A DNA stretch of 64,000 nt. Source: Geitlerinema sp. BBD 1991-9 (lineage in GTDB: Bacteria > Cyanobacteriota > Cyanobacteriia > Cyanobacteriales > Geitlerinemataceae). The notes beneath the pieces were generated by a model. That model made no database searches. It was not told the DNA's origin and was given only the letters and a program-made list of their open reading frames with translations. The stretch lies in contig LWRO01000008.1 of assembly GCA_001657325.1 (NCBI GenBank), positions 186,001-250,000 of the forward strand. Direction: 5' to 3'. A program made the translations under genes and the position numbers. Of this stretch, positions 1 through 10,300 are shown piece by piece; within the stretch, counting starts at the first letter, position 1; each line of letters begins with the position of its first letter.

Positions 1-904
1 CATCCATGACGATAACCGTTCCCTGCTTCGCATCGAACTTCGCCATTTGCTGACTGAGGGCTTGACGTGCCGATCGTTGTAAGCGCGAATCGAGGGTCAA
101 TTGGAGTCGATTGCTGTCGAGTTGGACGAAGGGCGAGACGCTGCGATCGACAATTCCCGTTTCCCCCACTCGATCGCCGATCGTCTCGGCAGTTCGGCGC
201 AGCAGGTCGTCCTGACTGTATTCCACCCCAGCCTGCCCTTGGCCGTCAAAGTTGACGTATCCCACAACCTCCGCCGCCAATTCGTTTTGAGGGTAGAGTC
301 GTGCAGCGTAGCGAATGGGTTCGAGACCGTCGAGTCTTAAATCGAGAATTCGATCGATCGTACTATCCGGCAGAAAATCGGCAAGTCGGATGCCGCTTGG
401 AGCAATGGCGAAGGTCTCTTCGAGTTCTGGGGCAGGACGGTTTAACAACGGAGCGAGGGCGTCAGCCACTTCAGCCGCTGGCACGTCAAACAAGCGCGGG
501 TGAGCGTAGAGCGTGTAAGCCGGTCGATCGACCGCCAGAGGCGTTTCATTTCGATCGACGATCGTGCGTCGAGGCACAAATCGCACGTCGGGCGTGCGCT
601 GCTGTCGATCGGCGAGATGGCGAAGGGTTGAGGCTCGTAAGACCTGCAAGCCAAACAAGTTCGCAATGAGTCCCAATCCCCCAGCAACGAGCGTTCCCCA
701 AACGATTGCCAAACGAAGGTTCGACGGTGAGGCGACCGCTGTCTTCACCGCCTGCAAGGGCAGCAGGCGACGAATCCCCTCTGAATTCTGGCGAGTCGGA
801 GATCGCGAGGGAATCGATCGACCGTCCGAAGTTCTCGGCTGTCTTGCGGGTCGATACATCCGATCTCGGGGTTGAGGCGGGAATCTCGAGGATCGATCGG
901 TCAT
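1..904 (-). CDS. ftsI: FtsI / penicillin-binding protein 2-type cell-division transpeptidase, N-terminal part (cut by the window edge)
   Basis: Reading the minus strand from the ATG at 904 gives an open frame of 301 codons that runs off the left edge. It has a basic, proline-rich cytoplasmic start, one membrane segment at about residues 59-86, then the class B PBP dimerisation region (RRTIVDRNETPLAVD). The stretch GYVNFDGQGQAGVEYS, with LTLDSRLQ further on, is typical of FtsI/PbpB in cyanobacteria. The catalytic SxxK, SxN and KTG motifs would lie beyond base 1 and cannot be seen. Known role of the family: septal peptidoglycan cross-linking in the divisome. It lies 75 bases downstream of an FtsL-like gene on the same strand, which supports a cell-division assignment. 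An ATG at codon 16 is an alternative start. Confidence 0.88.
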   Translation of the reverse strand, partial: MTDRSSRFPPQPRDRMYRPARQPRTSDGRSIPSRSPTRQNSEGIRRLLPLQAVKTAVASPSNLRLAIVWGTLVAGGLGLIANLFGLQVLRASTLRHLADRQQRTPDVRFVPRRTIVDRNETPLAVDRPAYTLYAHPRLFDVPAAEVADALAPLLNRPAPELEETFAIAPSGIRLADFLPDSTIDRILDLRLDGLEPIRYAARLYPQNELAAEVVGYVNFDGQGQAGVEYSQDDLLRRTAETIGDRVGETGIVDRSVSPFVQLDSNRLQLTLDSRLQRSARQALSQQMAKFDAKQGTVIVMD

Positions 905-979
905 AGTCTTCTCGTACCGCGTCTTACTCACTGCGCGTTGTCGCAATGTTTGTCATCTCCCAACACTCGAGCTTTTTCC

Positions 980-1495
980 TCAATAGGCCGCAGGAAGGGA
1001 CTTTTGAGGGGTGGGAGCTGTTGTCGTCGTTGCTCGAACGGCGCGGGGGGTAGCGGGTTCGACGTACACCGTCGGATTCGACAGTAACGAGGGGGACTCG
1101 GTCTCGTCTTCCGACTCGGGCGCGGCTAAGTGCTGTCGCAGAGATTCCATCGCAACGGTGAGTTGGCGTTCTTGTAGGCGGAGTCGATCGAGGTCGTCGG
1201 TCGCTTGCCGCCAGCGAGATTGTACGGCCACCGTATTGCTGTAAACGCCGAATGTCGCCGCCACGAGCGTCAGGCTGACGGCAGCAGAAACGCGGCGAAT
1301 CCAAACGAGGGCCTGTACGTTTTTGGCGGGTACAACCGGTTTCGCTTGAAGGGGGATCACCCGAGCTGACGATCGAACTTTATGGGGGCGACGCTGCCGT
1401 CTCAGCTTGCGATGGCGATCGAGTCGGGTTCCCTCGGCCAAACGTGCAGACGGACGCTCGGGTGTTAAAGGCTCAGAACGAAGTGCGTAAGTCAT
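980..1495 (-). CDS. FtsL-like single-pass membrane protein upstream of ftsI
   Basis: 171 aa from the ATG at 1495. A longer GTG start at 1549 would add a stretch of phenylalanines with no convincing ribosome site, so the shorter form is preferred. The protein has an Arg-rich cytoplasmic half, one membrane helix at about residues 80-100 (SAAVSLTLVAATFGVY), then a helical, coiled-coil-like stretch (DDLDRLRLQERQLTVAMESL) and a low-complexity tail rich in Pro, Thr and Ala. This architecture and the position directly before ftsI match FtsL/septum-formation proteins, which are too divergent to call by motif. Inference: an FtsL analogue of the divisome. It could equally be an unrelated cyanobacterial hypothetical protein. 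Confidence 0.6.
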   Translation of the reverse strand: MTYALRSEPLTPERPSARLAEGTRLDRHRKLRRQRRPHKVRSSARVIPLQAKPVVPAKNVQALVWIRRVSAAVSLTLVAATFGVYSNTVAVQSRWRQATDDLDRLRLQERQLTVAMESLRQHLAAPESEDETESPSLLSNPTVYVEPATPRAVRATTTTAPTPQKSLPAAY

Positions 1496-1778
1496 AAAAG
1501 CTACCAAAAGAGGGAAAAAGAAATTGAACGACCCGATCCCAACAGACACTCCGGTGAATCAACCTGTTTTCATCAGCGTTTTGGACTCGCTCGAAGTCCC
1601 TCCCATCCTAGCACCGCCATTTCCGCTTCCCAATTGCTCCAGTCGCGAGTTTCGGAATTGACACTTGACGAACTGTGTTAAATTTTTGAGTTAAGTTCTG
1701 GTTAAATTACAAGCTCGCGGCCCCGTCGCGGCCTTGCAAGAACTTTTTCACAAATGTTTCACCAACAGAGGTACGACT

Positions 1779-2057
1779 ATGAACTTTAAAGCATTGAGCT
1801 GGACATTCTTACTGGGCGTTTCCCTCATCCTGGGCGCTTGCACCCAGGGTAGCGAGACCACCACACCGGAAACGCCAGCAGACGAGACCACTGAAACGCC
1901 GGCAGACGAGACCACCGAAACACCGGCAGAAGGCGCAACTGAAGCCCCGGCAGAAGCAGAAGGCGAACCGGCAGAAGCCGCTGACGAAACCGAGGAAGGT
2001 GCAGCCGAGGAAGGTGCAGAAGGCGCAACTGAAGCCCCAGCAGAAGCCGGCGAGTAA
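1779..2057 (+). CDS. Small lipoprotein with Glu/Thr/Pro/Ala repeats
   Basis: 92 aa from the ATG at 1779, preceded by AGAGG at a good distance. A signal peptide (MNFKALSWTFLLGVSLILGAC) ends in a lipobox with the modified cysteine at position 21. The rest is acidic low-complexity sequence. Three consecutive 24-base units encode variants of ADETTETP, followed by AEGATEAPAEAE-type units. No globular domain is visible. Likely a membrane-anchored lipoprotein exposed to the periplasm or cell surface; function unknown. A TTGACA at 1655-1660 followed by TA-rich DNA could be part of its promoter, but this is weak. Confidence 0.75.
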   Translation: MNFKALSWTFLLGVSLILGACTQGSETTTPETPADETTETPADETTETPAEGATEAPAEAEGEPAEAADETEEGAAEEGAEGATEAPAEAGE

Positions 2058-2313
2058 CGTCCAACGTCAATTTTCGCTCGCGCATCGAGGGTGTTACCGT
2101 GGTAACTTTCCCAAATCAACCTAGATGCGGCACCATTTGCTCCTCACACTCCATTCGGCTATGGTTGCTGCGCGAGCTAAATTCGCGCCTTACCGTGTTG
2201 CCTCCGTCCTGATGCCTGTGAAAGCTTGACGGGACGAAACAGATGGCATCTGACACTATCCTCACGACCTATCACTCACTGCGTATTCCCTCGTATGGGT
2301 TCGGCAATCGGCT

Positions 2314-3015
2314 ATGCGTTTACTCCAGTTCAGCACCTCGCACTACTGCCGAAAAATTCGACTGGCGCTAGGATACAAGCGCTTAGCTTACGATGTCGAA
2401 AATCTCACCCCAGGCGCTCATCGCTGGCAACTCGAACCGCTAACGGGACTGACGACTGTACCGACCCTCCTACCGGAAGCGTCAGGACAACCCGATGCCA
2501 TTGGCGACTCGACTCAAATCTTGCGATTTCTCGAAACCCAATTTCCCGAACCGTCGCTCACCTTTGACTGCCCAGATCTCAACCGCCACGCTTGGACGCT
2601 CGAAGATTGGTTCGACGAAAGTATCGGAACCGCAACGCGCTTCGTTTATTACGATTTTCGAGCCGGAGACGGTCGCTCGATCGATCCGTCCTGGTTCAGT
2701 CAACTCCTCGTTCGGGTCGTGCGGTTTCAATACGCCATTAACGCCGCGACTGTAAAATTAGCCGTCGATCGGTTGACCCTCGCCCTGGAAGAACTGGCCG
2801 CTCGTTGGCAAAACACCCCTTATTTAGTGGGAGATCGCCTCAGCGTTGCCGATATCGCCGCAGCAGCATTGCTCAGTCCCCTGGCACTCATCCCTCACTA
2901 TCGTCAAAATTATTCCTGGCTGTTCGATCGAATTCGAGACGTTCACCAACAGTGTGGCGAACCCTTGCCCCCCGGCCTGTCCGCCAACGCGAGTCCCGAC
3001 CGCAAAATCGGTTGA
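2314..3015 (+). CDS. Glutathione S-transferase family protein
   Basis: 233 aa. The N-terminal 80 residues are a thioredoxin-fold GST domain: LLQFSTSHYCRKIRLAL at the start, the conserved cis-Pro region TVPTLL, then GDSTQILRFLE, the usual glutathione gamma-Glu binding stretch. The C-terminal all-helical domain includes LVGDRLSVADIAAAALLSPL, the N-capping motif of GSTs. Family role: glutathione-dependent conjugation or reduction of electrophiles; the substrate cannot be told from sequence. It is followed 66 bases later by a small exported protein on the same strand. No clear Shine-Dalgarno precedes this ATG, but no other start fits the domain better. Confidence 0.82.
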   Translation: MRLLQFSTSHYCRKIRLALGYKRLAYDVENLTPGAHRWQLEPLTGLTTVPTLLPEASGQPDAIGDSTQILRFLETQFPEPSLTFDCPDLNRHAWTLEDWFDESIGTATRFVYYDFRAGDGRSIDPSWFSQLLVRVVRFQYAINAATVKLAVDRLTLALEELAARWQNTPYLVGDRLSVADIAAAALLSPLALIPHYRQNYSWLFDRIRDVHQQCGEPLPPGLSANASPDRKIG

Positions 3016-3081
3016 AAAATCCATTAAACTGACGGACGACACTGTTGTGTGCTGTTTCGCCGGGCGAGTCGAAAGTCCTTT

Positions 3082-3384
3082 ATGAAACCCTTGGCAACCC
3101 TTTGGACGCTCTCGATCGTCGGGACGTTCCTGTCCCCGATCTGTCCTTCAAAAGCGTCGGCTTTACCACCACCGGACGATCCCCCTGAAGAAATCTTGCG
3201 AACCGAGATCGTCCTAGACGCTCGCTCTCCGATCGACGGGCAACACCTCACACCGGACGAATACGCCCGATTGCAAGCTGAACTCCAACAACCGAGCGAT
3301 CCCCCCCAACTCAGTGCCGACGTTCGGTATAACGTTTTTCTGATACGATTGCTCAAATTCTTTCGCACGGTCACGCCACTTTGA
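3082..3384 (+). CDS. Small exported protein of unknown function
   Basis: 100 aa from the ATG at 3082; an upstream in-frame start at 3049 would precede the signal peptide with an arginine-rich stretch and is less likely. The signal peptide is MKPLATLWTLSIVGTFLSP with likely cleavage after PSKASA. The mature part starts with PPPDDPPEEILRTEIVLDARSP, then a short helix (TPDEYARLQAELQ), and ends with a hydrophobic stretch (YNVFLIRLLKFFRTVTPL). I recognise no named domain; similar short exported proteins occur in cyanobacteria. Same orientation as the GST-like gene, possibly one transcript. Confidence 0.6.
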   Translation: MKPLATLWTLSIVGTFLSPICPSKASALPPPDDPPEEILRTEIVLDARSPIDGQHLTPDEYARLQAELQQPSDPPQLSADVRYNVFLIRLLKFFRTVTPL

Positions 3385-3633
3385 AACGTCTCAGCCAACC
3401 CTCGGCCAGTTTGTCGAAAACGTAAAGATTTGTTGCAATATGCGCTATCTTTGAACCTGAATCGCGACAGCGCTATATTCCTGGGAGTGTTGGGTGCGAG
3501 ATCGAATAACGCTGAGGGAATCGTAAAGTTGCACGGTCGGGAGCCGTTTTCAGACTCACGTTCGACATCTCATCGCCCTCTTAAAAAACATCGTCTAAAA
3601 AAATTAAACTGAAAACGTCACACGGGTAGGTTC

Positions 3634-5946
3634 ATGTCCATAACCATCGCCACCGAGCAAATCGATCTGATCGTTCACAACCAACATCACGACCCCTTTT
3701 CAGTGCTCGGCCCCCACACGATCGAACAGGACGGTAAAACCGTTTGGGTCGTGCGGGCGTATCTTCCCGATGTCGAAGCAGCCTGGGTCGTTCTCCCCGA
3801 ATCGCGGGAAGAATACCCCATGAAAGCCGCTCACCATCCTTACTTTTTTGAGTGTCCCCTCGATATTAAGATCGAAGATCCCGAAACCGATTCTTTCCCC
3901 GTCAACTACCAACTTCGCCTCAAGCAAGGGGAACACGAGCGTGTCGTTTACGACTCCTATGCGTTTCGTTCTCCCAAACTTACAGACTTCGACATTCACC
4001 TGTTTGTCGAAGGCAACCACCACCGCATTTACGAAAAGCTCGGCGCGCACCCCATGGTACAAGAGGGTGTCAAAGGCGTGTATTTTGCCGTCTGGGCCCC
4101 CAACGCCCGTAACGCCTCAGTTCTCGGCGAATTCAACCACTGGGACGGCCGCAAACACCAAATGGCCAAGCGGGGGAACGGTGTTTGGGAACTCTTCATC
4201 CCCGAACTCGGCGCGGGCGAACACTACAAATACGAAATCAAAAACTTCGACGGCCACATCTACGAAAAATCCGATCCCTACGGCTTCCAGCAAGAAGTTC
4301 GTCCCAAAACCGCTTCGATCGTCGCCGATCTCGAAACCTACACCTGGCAAGACGGCGACTGGATGGAAAAACGGCGCAATACCGATCCGATGAGTTCGCC
4401 CGTCTCCATCTACGAAGTCCACTTGGGATCGTGGTTGAACGCTTCCTACGACGAACCGGGAACCGACTACTTGGGAAATTCCATCCCATCGGTACCCGTC
4501 GCCGACCTCAAACCGGGCGCTCGGTTTTTAACATACAAGGAACTGGCCGATCGACTCATTCCCTACGTTAAAGACCTCGGTTTTACTCACATCGAACTGC
4601 TTCCGATTGCCGAACACCCCTTTGACGGATCTTGGGGATACCAAGTAACGGGATACTACGCCGCGACCTCTCGCTACGGCAGCCCCCAGGATTTCATGTA
4701 TTTCGTAGACCAATGCCACCAAAACGGCATCGGTGTCGTCGTGGACTGGGTACCGGGACACTTCCCCAAAGACGGCCACGGCTTAGCCTTCTTTGACGGT
4801 ACGCATCTTTACGAACACGCCGATCCCCGTCAGGGCGAACACAAGGAATGGGGAACCTTAGTGTTTAACTACGGCCGCAACGAAGTTCGCAACTTCCTCG
4901 TTGCCAACGCCCTATTTTGGTTCGACAAGTACCACATCGATGGTATTCGCGTCGATGCGGTTGCCTCGATGCTTTATCTCAACTACGCTCGCAAAGACGG
5001 TGAGTGGGTTGCCAACAAATACGGCGGTTGCGAGAACATCGAAGCGGCAGATTTCTTACGCCAAGTCAACCATCTGATTTTCAGCTACTATCCTGGCATT
5101 CTCTCGATCGCGGAAGAGTCTACCGCCTGGCCGATGGTATCCTGGCCGACTTACGTCGGGGGTTTGGGCTTCAACCTCAAATGGAACATGGGTTGGATGC
5201 ACGATATGCTCGACTACTTCGGCATGGACCCGTGGTTCCGCCAGTTCCACCAAAATAACGTCACGTTCAGTATTTGGTACCACCACAGCGAAAACTACGT
5301 TCTGGCGCTGTCTCACGACGAAATCGTCCACGGCAAGAGTAATATGCTCGGCAAAGTTCCGGGGGATGAGTGGCAAAAGTTTGCCAACCTGCGCTGTCTG
5401 TACGGCTATATGTTCGCCCACCCCGGCAAGAAAACGCTGTTTATGAGTATGGAGTTCGGGCAGTGGAGCGAGTGGAACGTTTGGGGCGATCTCGAATGGG
5501 ATCTGTTGCAGTACGAGCCGCACAAGAAGCTCAAGGCGTTTATGAGCAGACTCAACGCACTCTATCGCAGCGAACCCGCTTTGTACTCCCAGGATTTCGA
5601 CGAGCCGGGCTTTGAGTGGATTGACTGCAACGACAACCGACACAGTGTTGTTTCGTTTATCCGTCGCGACAAGTTCTCGGGGGATTGTATCGTCGTCGCG
5701 TGTAACTTCACGCCACAACCCCACAGCCACTATCGCATCGGTGTCTCCGAACCCGGATTTTATAGCGAGTTGTTCAACAGCGACGCAGGCGAGTTCGGCG
5801 GAAGTAATATGGGGAATTTAGGCGGTAAGTGGACGGATGAATGGGCGTTCCACGGCCGTCCCTACTCGTTAGATTTGTGTTTGCCTCCGTTGGCAGTGTT
5901 AATGTTTAAGCTCGAGCGAGATAAAACAAATGTAGACACGGAGTAA
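3634..5946 (+). CDS. glgB: 1,4-alpha-glucan branching enzyme (GH13)
   Basis: 770 aa, the usual length for long-form GlgB. Order: N1 domain (about 1-110, [11 protein letters not shown]), CBM48 (about 120-220, [22 protein letters not shown]), GH13 barrel (about 260-640) and a C-terminal beta domain. The catalytic triad is in place: nucleophile Asp441 (RVDAVASM), acid/base Glu494 (IAEEST) and the transition-state Asp of [10 protein letters not shown], about residue 562. It makes alpha-1,6 branches in glycogen. The start ATG follows GGGTAGG. A good terminator lies downstream (6001-6046), so it is probably transcribed alone or as the last gene of a unit. glgA lies at 32.0-33.5 kb, so the pathway genes are scattered, as is common in cyanobacteria. 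Confidence 0.97.
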   Translation: MSITIATEQIDLIVHNQHHDPFSVLGPHTIEQDGKTVWVVRAYLPDVEAAWVVLPESREEYPMKAAHHPYFFECPLDIKIEDPETDSFPVNYQLRLKQGEHERVVYDSYAFRSPKLTDFDIHLFVEGNHHRIYEKLGAHPMVQEGVKGVYFAVWAPNARNASVLGEFNHWDGRKHQMAKRGNGVWELFIPELGAGEHYKYEIKNFDGHIYEKSDPYGFQQEVRPKTASIVADLETYTWQDGDWMEKRRNTDPMSSPVSIYEVHLGSWLNASYDEPGTDYLGNSIPSVPVADLKPGARFLTYKELADRLIPYVKDLGFTHIELLPIAEHPFDGSWGYQVTGYYAATSRYGSPQDFMYFVDQCHQNGIGVVVDWVPGHFPKDGHGLAFFDGTHLYEHADPRQGEHKEWGTLVFNYGRNEVRNFLVANALFWFDKYHIDGIRVDAVASMLYLNYARKDGEWVANKYGGCENIEAADFLRQVNHLIFSYYPGILSIAEESTAWPMVSWPTYVGGLGFNLKWNMGWMHDMLDYFGMDPWFRQFHQNNVTFSIWYHHSENYVLALSHDEIVHGKSNMLGKVPGDEWQKFANLRCLYGYMFAHPGKKTLFMSMEFGQWSEWNVWGDLEWDLLQYEPHKKLKAFMSRLNALYRSEPALYSQDFDEPGFEWIDCNDNRHSVVSFIRRDKFSGDCIVVACNFTPQPHSHYRIGVSEPGFYSELFNSDAGEFGGSNMGNLGGKWTDEWAFHGRPYSLDLCLPPLAVLMFKLERDKTNVDTE

Positions 5947-6000
5947 TGTCATTTACGTCAATCGCTGACACCCCTAGCTGAATCATCGCACTCGTGTCAA

Positions 6001-6046
6001 AAACCTGGTTATGTAAGCATAGCCAGGTTTCTGATTTTTATTTTTT
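6001..6046 (+). terminator. Rho-independent terminator after glgB
   Basis: A 13-base-pair hairpin (AAACCTGGTTATG, loop TAAG, CATAGCCAGGTTT, with one G-U type pair) is followed by TGATTTTTATTTTTT. Confidence 0.85.
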
Positions 6047-6280
6047 ACGAGGATCGATCGAGATAAAATTACGGTGTGAAGATCGACGTTTGATGATGTT
6101 CTCAAAAATATATCTAACTTTTGAAGCGACCAAACGGTCGGAGAAGCCACCCTATTTCGAGAATTTCGGCGTTGGGCGAAAACACAACTCGCAGCCGAGT
6201 GCTAAAAATAACGCTGTACCGAGGTTCGATCGGTGCGATACCCTAAAAAGGAAACCAAGCACAGGTAAGGAGCGCGAATC
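6047..6280. promoter_or_regulatory. Intergenic region upstream of the prohibitin gene
   Basis: The space between the glgB terminator and the prohibitin start must hold the prohibitin promoter, but I see no clear -35/-10 pair. GTAAGGAGCGCG just before 6281 is a strong Shine-Dalgarno that selects a TTG start codon. Confidence 0.4.
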
Positions 6281-7138
6281 TTGAAAAACGCACAACCTTC
6301 TTCCTCCAACTGGCAGTCGATCGTCATCGGTGCGATCGTTGCAGCTATTGCCATTGTTGGACTCAGTTCTTTTGTCATCATTTCACCTGGGGAAGCAGGC
6401 GTAATCAGTATTCTTGGAAAAGCCAGAGACGGCGCTTTACTCGAAGGATTGCACTTTAAACCACCCCTCATCTCGAAAGTCGATATTTATGACGTGACCG
6501 TTCAAAAATTTGAAGTTCCCGCAGAAAGTTCGACCAAAGACCTTCAAGATTTAAAAGGACGATTTGCCATTAACTTCCGACTCGATCCGGCTCGCGTGGT
6601 AGAAATTCGACGCACTCAGGGAACCCTTGCCAACATCGTCTCGAAGGTTATCGCTCCCCAGACGCAGGAATCGTTTAAAATCGCAGCGGCAAATCGGACG
6701 GCAGAAGAAAGTATCACGCAACGGAGTAAACTCAAACAAGATTTCGACGACGCACTACAGGAGCGACTCGAAAAATATGGCGTGATCGTTCTCGATACGA
6801 GCGTGGTCGATCTCAATTTCTCGAGGGAATTTGCGAAGGCGGTTGAAGAAAAGCAAATTGCCGAACAGCGAGCGCGTCGTGCCGTTTATGTCGCGCAAGA
6901 AGCCGAACAAGAAGCACAAGCAGAAATCAACCGCGCACGAGGCAAATCAGAAGCCCAGAAATTACTGGCTGAAACGCTCAAAAGTCAGGGTGGGCGTTTA
7001 GTGTTGCAGAAAGAAGCCATTCAGGCTTGGCGTGAAGGTGGCGCACAGATGCCGAACGTTTTGGTTTTAGGAGATAAATCTCCGGGGGTTCCTTTCTTGT
7101 TCAATCTTGAAGATTTGCAAGATACACGGAATTTTTAA
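6281..7138 (+). CDS. Prohibitin / SPFH-domain membrane protein
   Basis: 285 aa from a TTG start chosen because of the strong AAGGAG seven bases upstream. One N-terminal membrane segment (SIVIGAIVAAIAIVGLSSFVII, about 14-35) is followed by the SPFH/band 7 domain (SPGEAGVISILGKARDGALLEGLHFKPP and RRTQGTLANIVSKVIAP) and a long charged, alanine-rich helix (AEQRARRAVYVAQEAEQEAQAEINRARG shortened here to its start AEQRARRAVYVAQEAEQ) that forms the coiled coil of prohibitins. Family role: large ring-shaped membrane assemblies that scaffold proteases or protect membrane proteins. In cyanobacteria they sit in thylakoid or plasma membranes. Flanked by terminators on both sides, so likely monocistronic. 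Confidence 0.92.
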   Translation: MKNAQPSSSNWQSIVIGAIVAAIAIVGLSSFVIISPGEAGVISILGKARDGALLEGLHFKPPLISKVDIYDVTVQKFEVPAESSTKDLQDLKGRFAINFRLDPARVVEIRRTQGTLANIVSKVIAPQTQESFKIAAANRTAEESITQRSKLKQDFDDALQERLEKYGVIVLDTSVVDLNFSREFAKAVEEKQIAEQRARRAVYVAQEAEQEAQAEINRARGKSEAQKLLAETLKSQGGRLVLQKEAIQAWREGGAQMPNVLVLGDKSPGVPFLFNLEDLQDTRNF

Positions 7139-7143
7139 TATTT

Positions 7144-7180
7144 AAAATCTCCCAGCTCCCAAAAACTGGGAGATTTTAAT
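7144..7180 (+). terminator. Rho-independent terminator after the prohibitin gene
   Basis: A perfect 12-base-pair hairpin (AAAATCTCCCAG at 7144-7155 with CTGGGAGATTTT at 7166-7177) ends in TTTT. Because the stem starts with AAAA, it could also act on minus-strand transcription from the CHAT gene that ends at 7334. Confidence 0.75.
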
Positions 7181-7333
7181 CAAAAAATTTGTGTTAAAAA
7201 AATTATCGATCGACGGCTAAAATTGTATATTTCAAACTTGAATTGGCGAAAAACTATGGTTTCTGGATTTTCGATCGAACAGAGAAGGGGATAAACTCGA
7301 TCGTTGAGAGAACCGAACAGAATCTTTCAGAGA

Positions 7334-10300
7334 TTACCAGGGACTTCCAACGATCGTAAACGAAGCCCAAAAATATGGATGTACGAAATCCAAATCTTGA
7401 GGCGGCGCTACATCACTCGGGAGATCGATCGATCCACCCGAATAGATTAACTGTCCGTTTTCCACACGCACGTCACCTCGCAACACAGCCAGTTGTGTCC
7501 GTTGTAATGCTTCGGCTTTAATCGGAGCCGTTTTCAGATGGTAGTAAAACTCACTCATCAATCCGAGCGTTCCCAAATCACTGACGTACCACAAACTCGC
7601 CAGAGCCGTTTTCGCGCCCGATTGAACGGTAAATCCCGCAAATCCTAATTCTGCCTCGTCACTGCCAACCGCAGTTCGACACGCACTCAACACCACTAAC
7701 TCCACCGGGGGATCGTTCCAATCGAGACTGCGAATTCGATCGAACCCCACGCGCTCGTCGGCAAATTGAATATAAGCACGATCGGCAGAGGCGGATGTAA
7801 ACTCACCGTGGGTTGCCAGGTGAATCAGAGGGACGGGTTCTCGTTCCCGCTGTCGTCGTAGATTTTCAAACGTAAAGTCTGCATCGAGAAAACCGCGCCC
7901 GGAAAAGATATCCATAACGATTCCGACTTCCAACGGTACGGCAGGCAGCGGAATTTGATCGGCAAACGTCGACGCCCCTAGTGCCAAAACGTTGGCATCT
8001 CGAACACTGCGATAGCGCGTATCGACGAGGTTGAGACTCGGAATTAAAGCAAGGTCGAACTGTTCGACTAGAAACTGTTCGCCATTCCACAAGGCGGCTA
8101 AAGGAATCCCTCGCAAGCCTCGATCGAGTGCCAAGACTAACGTTGTCGTTCCCAAACGTTCTAATTCTGGCAAAATCGGCGTGACGAGCCACTCGTAAAG
8201 CTGACGAGCGGGTTCTCGATAGGAATCCCGACGGCGCAATCGAGGATTGAGTAAACCTTCGAGGAGTTGCAGCTTCGCATTGAGAACCGCGTCGCTCGAC
8301 TCGATCGGGATCGATCGATAAATTGGCCCGCCACGGGTTGGAATCGCGATTAAATCAAGGCTGTTGGGGCGAAGCATGACATACAAAACCGTGGGTACGG
8401 TTCCCGTTTCCGAGGCGAGGGTTTGCAGGCGCGTTTGAATTTCGGGCAGCGAGGGATAATCCGGTTGAGGCTCTAAACCCAAGGCTTCTGTAAATTCGCC
8501 GCTTAACGTTTCTTCGATGAGGGGAATTGCATTCTCGATATCCCCCTGGGCTAAGCGTCGGAACAGTTCGATGCGGTTGAAGTTTGCTGCCAAGGGTCGA
8601 TCGAGCAGCTCGATGCGATCGATCCTGACGTCAGCCAAAACATCCAACACGGCTGTAGTAGGTTGTCCTTGAAGATCGGTGACTGCGGCAATTCCTCGCT
8701 CAGAAGTGGGATCGGGCCCGTCCGTTGGAGAGGGAGTCGGTGCGGGTGTCGGCATGGGTGTCGGCACGGGACTCGGTGCGGGACTCGGTGCAGGACTCGG
8801 CATGGGTGTCGGCATGGGTGTCGGTGCGGGACTCGGTGCAGGTGTCGGCACGGGACTCGGTGCGGGTGTCGGCGTGGGTGTTGGCACGGGAGTCGGCGAT
8901 GGAGTCGGTACCGGCGTGGGTGTTGGAGAGGGATTGATTTGAATCGTCGGGCGAATTTCCGAACCGGGAATGACGGTAATCGGCGAAATGGTGTCGCTAC
9001 CCGTCGTTAGTGCGCCTTGCGTACCGTTTTCACTCGCGTCGCCGACGATAAACGGTACGTCGACGGCCGTTCCCCCATGAAAAATCAGAATCGAACCCGG
9101 TGCGGTTCCCCCTGCAGCGGAAATACTCGCAGAAAGACCGTTTCGATCGACAAATGCATCGCTCACTCGTAAAAACCCTGTGGCGTTAATCTCCACCGCC
9201 GCACCGCTCGTTCCACCTTGAGCGTCGATCGAACGCAACTCGATATCGCCCGCTGAAGATAGAAAAACATTCCCCCCGCTCCCTTGAGAACTCGAGGAAA
9301 AAATCTGTCCCGCACTCAGTAAACCGCCACTGGTTACAGAAACGGCACCGCCACTGACCAGACCCCGGGCGTCGAGATCGCCGATATCTAACCCGAAGCC
9401 GAGGTCGAAGACTTGGCTTCCCCCCGTTCCCTGAGAAGAACTCGTATTAACAGATGTGCCTTCAAATCCGCCGGGATTCGCTGTAACGGTAATCCCCCCC
9501 CCAGCTAGAAGTCCGCTGGAATCCAACGTATCGATAAGAATGCCATCGCGCACGTCAAACGAAATTGCGCCCCCCGTTCCAGCGGAAGAAGACGTATCGA
9601 TACGATCGCCATTGAACTCTCCTTGCGTGACCTCGATCGAAACGTTGCCCCCTCCGATCGCACCACTTGCCAGCACGTTACTCAGTTCGCCGCTCAAGCT
9701 CGCTGAAATCGATACAGCCCCCCCTGTCCCCTGACTCGATGTCGTATTGACGGTTGCTGCTCCTCCCTCCAAGTCTCCGAAACTTTCCAGAGCGACCGTC
9801 CCCCCGCCATCGCGGCCGCTGGCTGAAATGTCAGATCTGAAAACGAGATCGTCGGCTGCCGATACGGTCACATCGCCAGCGATGCCGGAACTAGCATCTG
9901 TTCTCAACTGTGCGGTTCCCCCGATCGAATCGAGAAAAATACTGCCGCCGAGACTTTCGAGCGTGATACTCCCACCGCCGAGAGCACCTTCCGTGGCGAT
10001 ATCCGCTGTTTGAGATAAATCTTCCAAAACGCGAACGGCGACGTTACCCCCCGTTCCCGTTCCAGAAGACGTGTCGATCGATCCGCCAATAAACGTTCCC
10101 GTTTGGCTGTCGATCTGCACGTCACCACCGTCAGACCCGCCGCTCGCGAGAATTTCCAAAATGTCGATATTGCCGTTGGCTGACAGCGTCACATCACCTC
10201 CCATACCGAGAGCGCTGCTGTCGAGACCATCTGAAATCGCAATCGTACCGTTTTGACTGGTGAGATCGATCGATCCCCCATCGGTCTCGATCGCATCCGC

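Noticed and set aside
2226-2567. 113-codon plus-strand frame overlapping the GST gene
   Set aside because: It overlaps the clear GST start in another frame and has no features.
4528-5730. Minus-strand frames inside glgB (for example 224 codons at 5056-5730)
   Set aside because: They are shadows of a strongly conserved gene with biased codon use; no start site or domain support.
8727-8935. CRISPR-like array of short repeats
   Set aside because: Units are 6-18 bases, without unique spacers, and encode an in-frame linker.
8663-9010. Plus-strand frames with GVG or RCG/RHG repeats
   Set aside because: They are mirror translations of the Pro-Thr linker repeats of the CHAT exoprotein.
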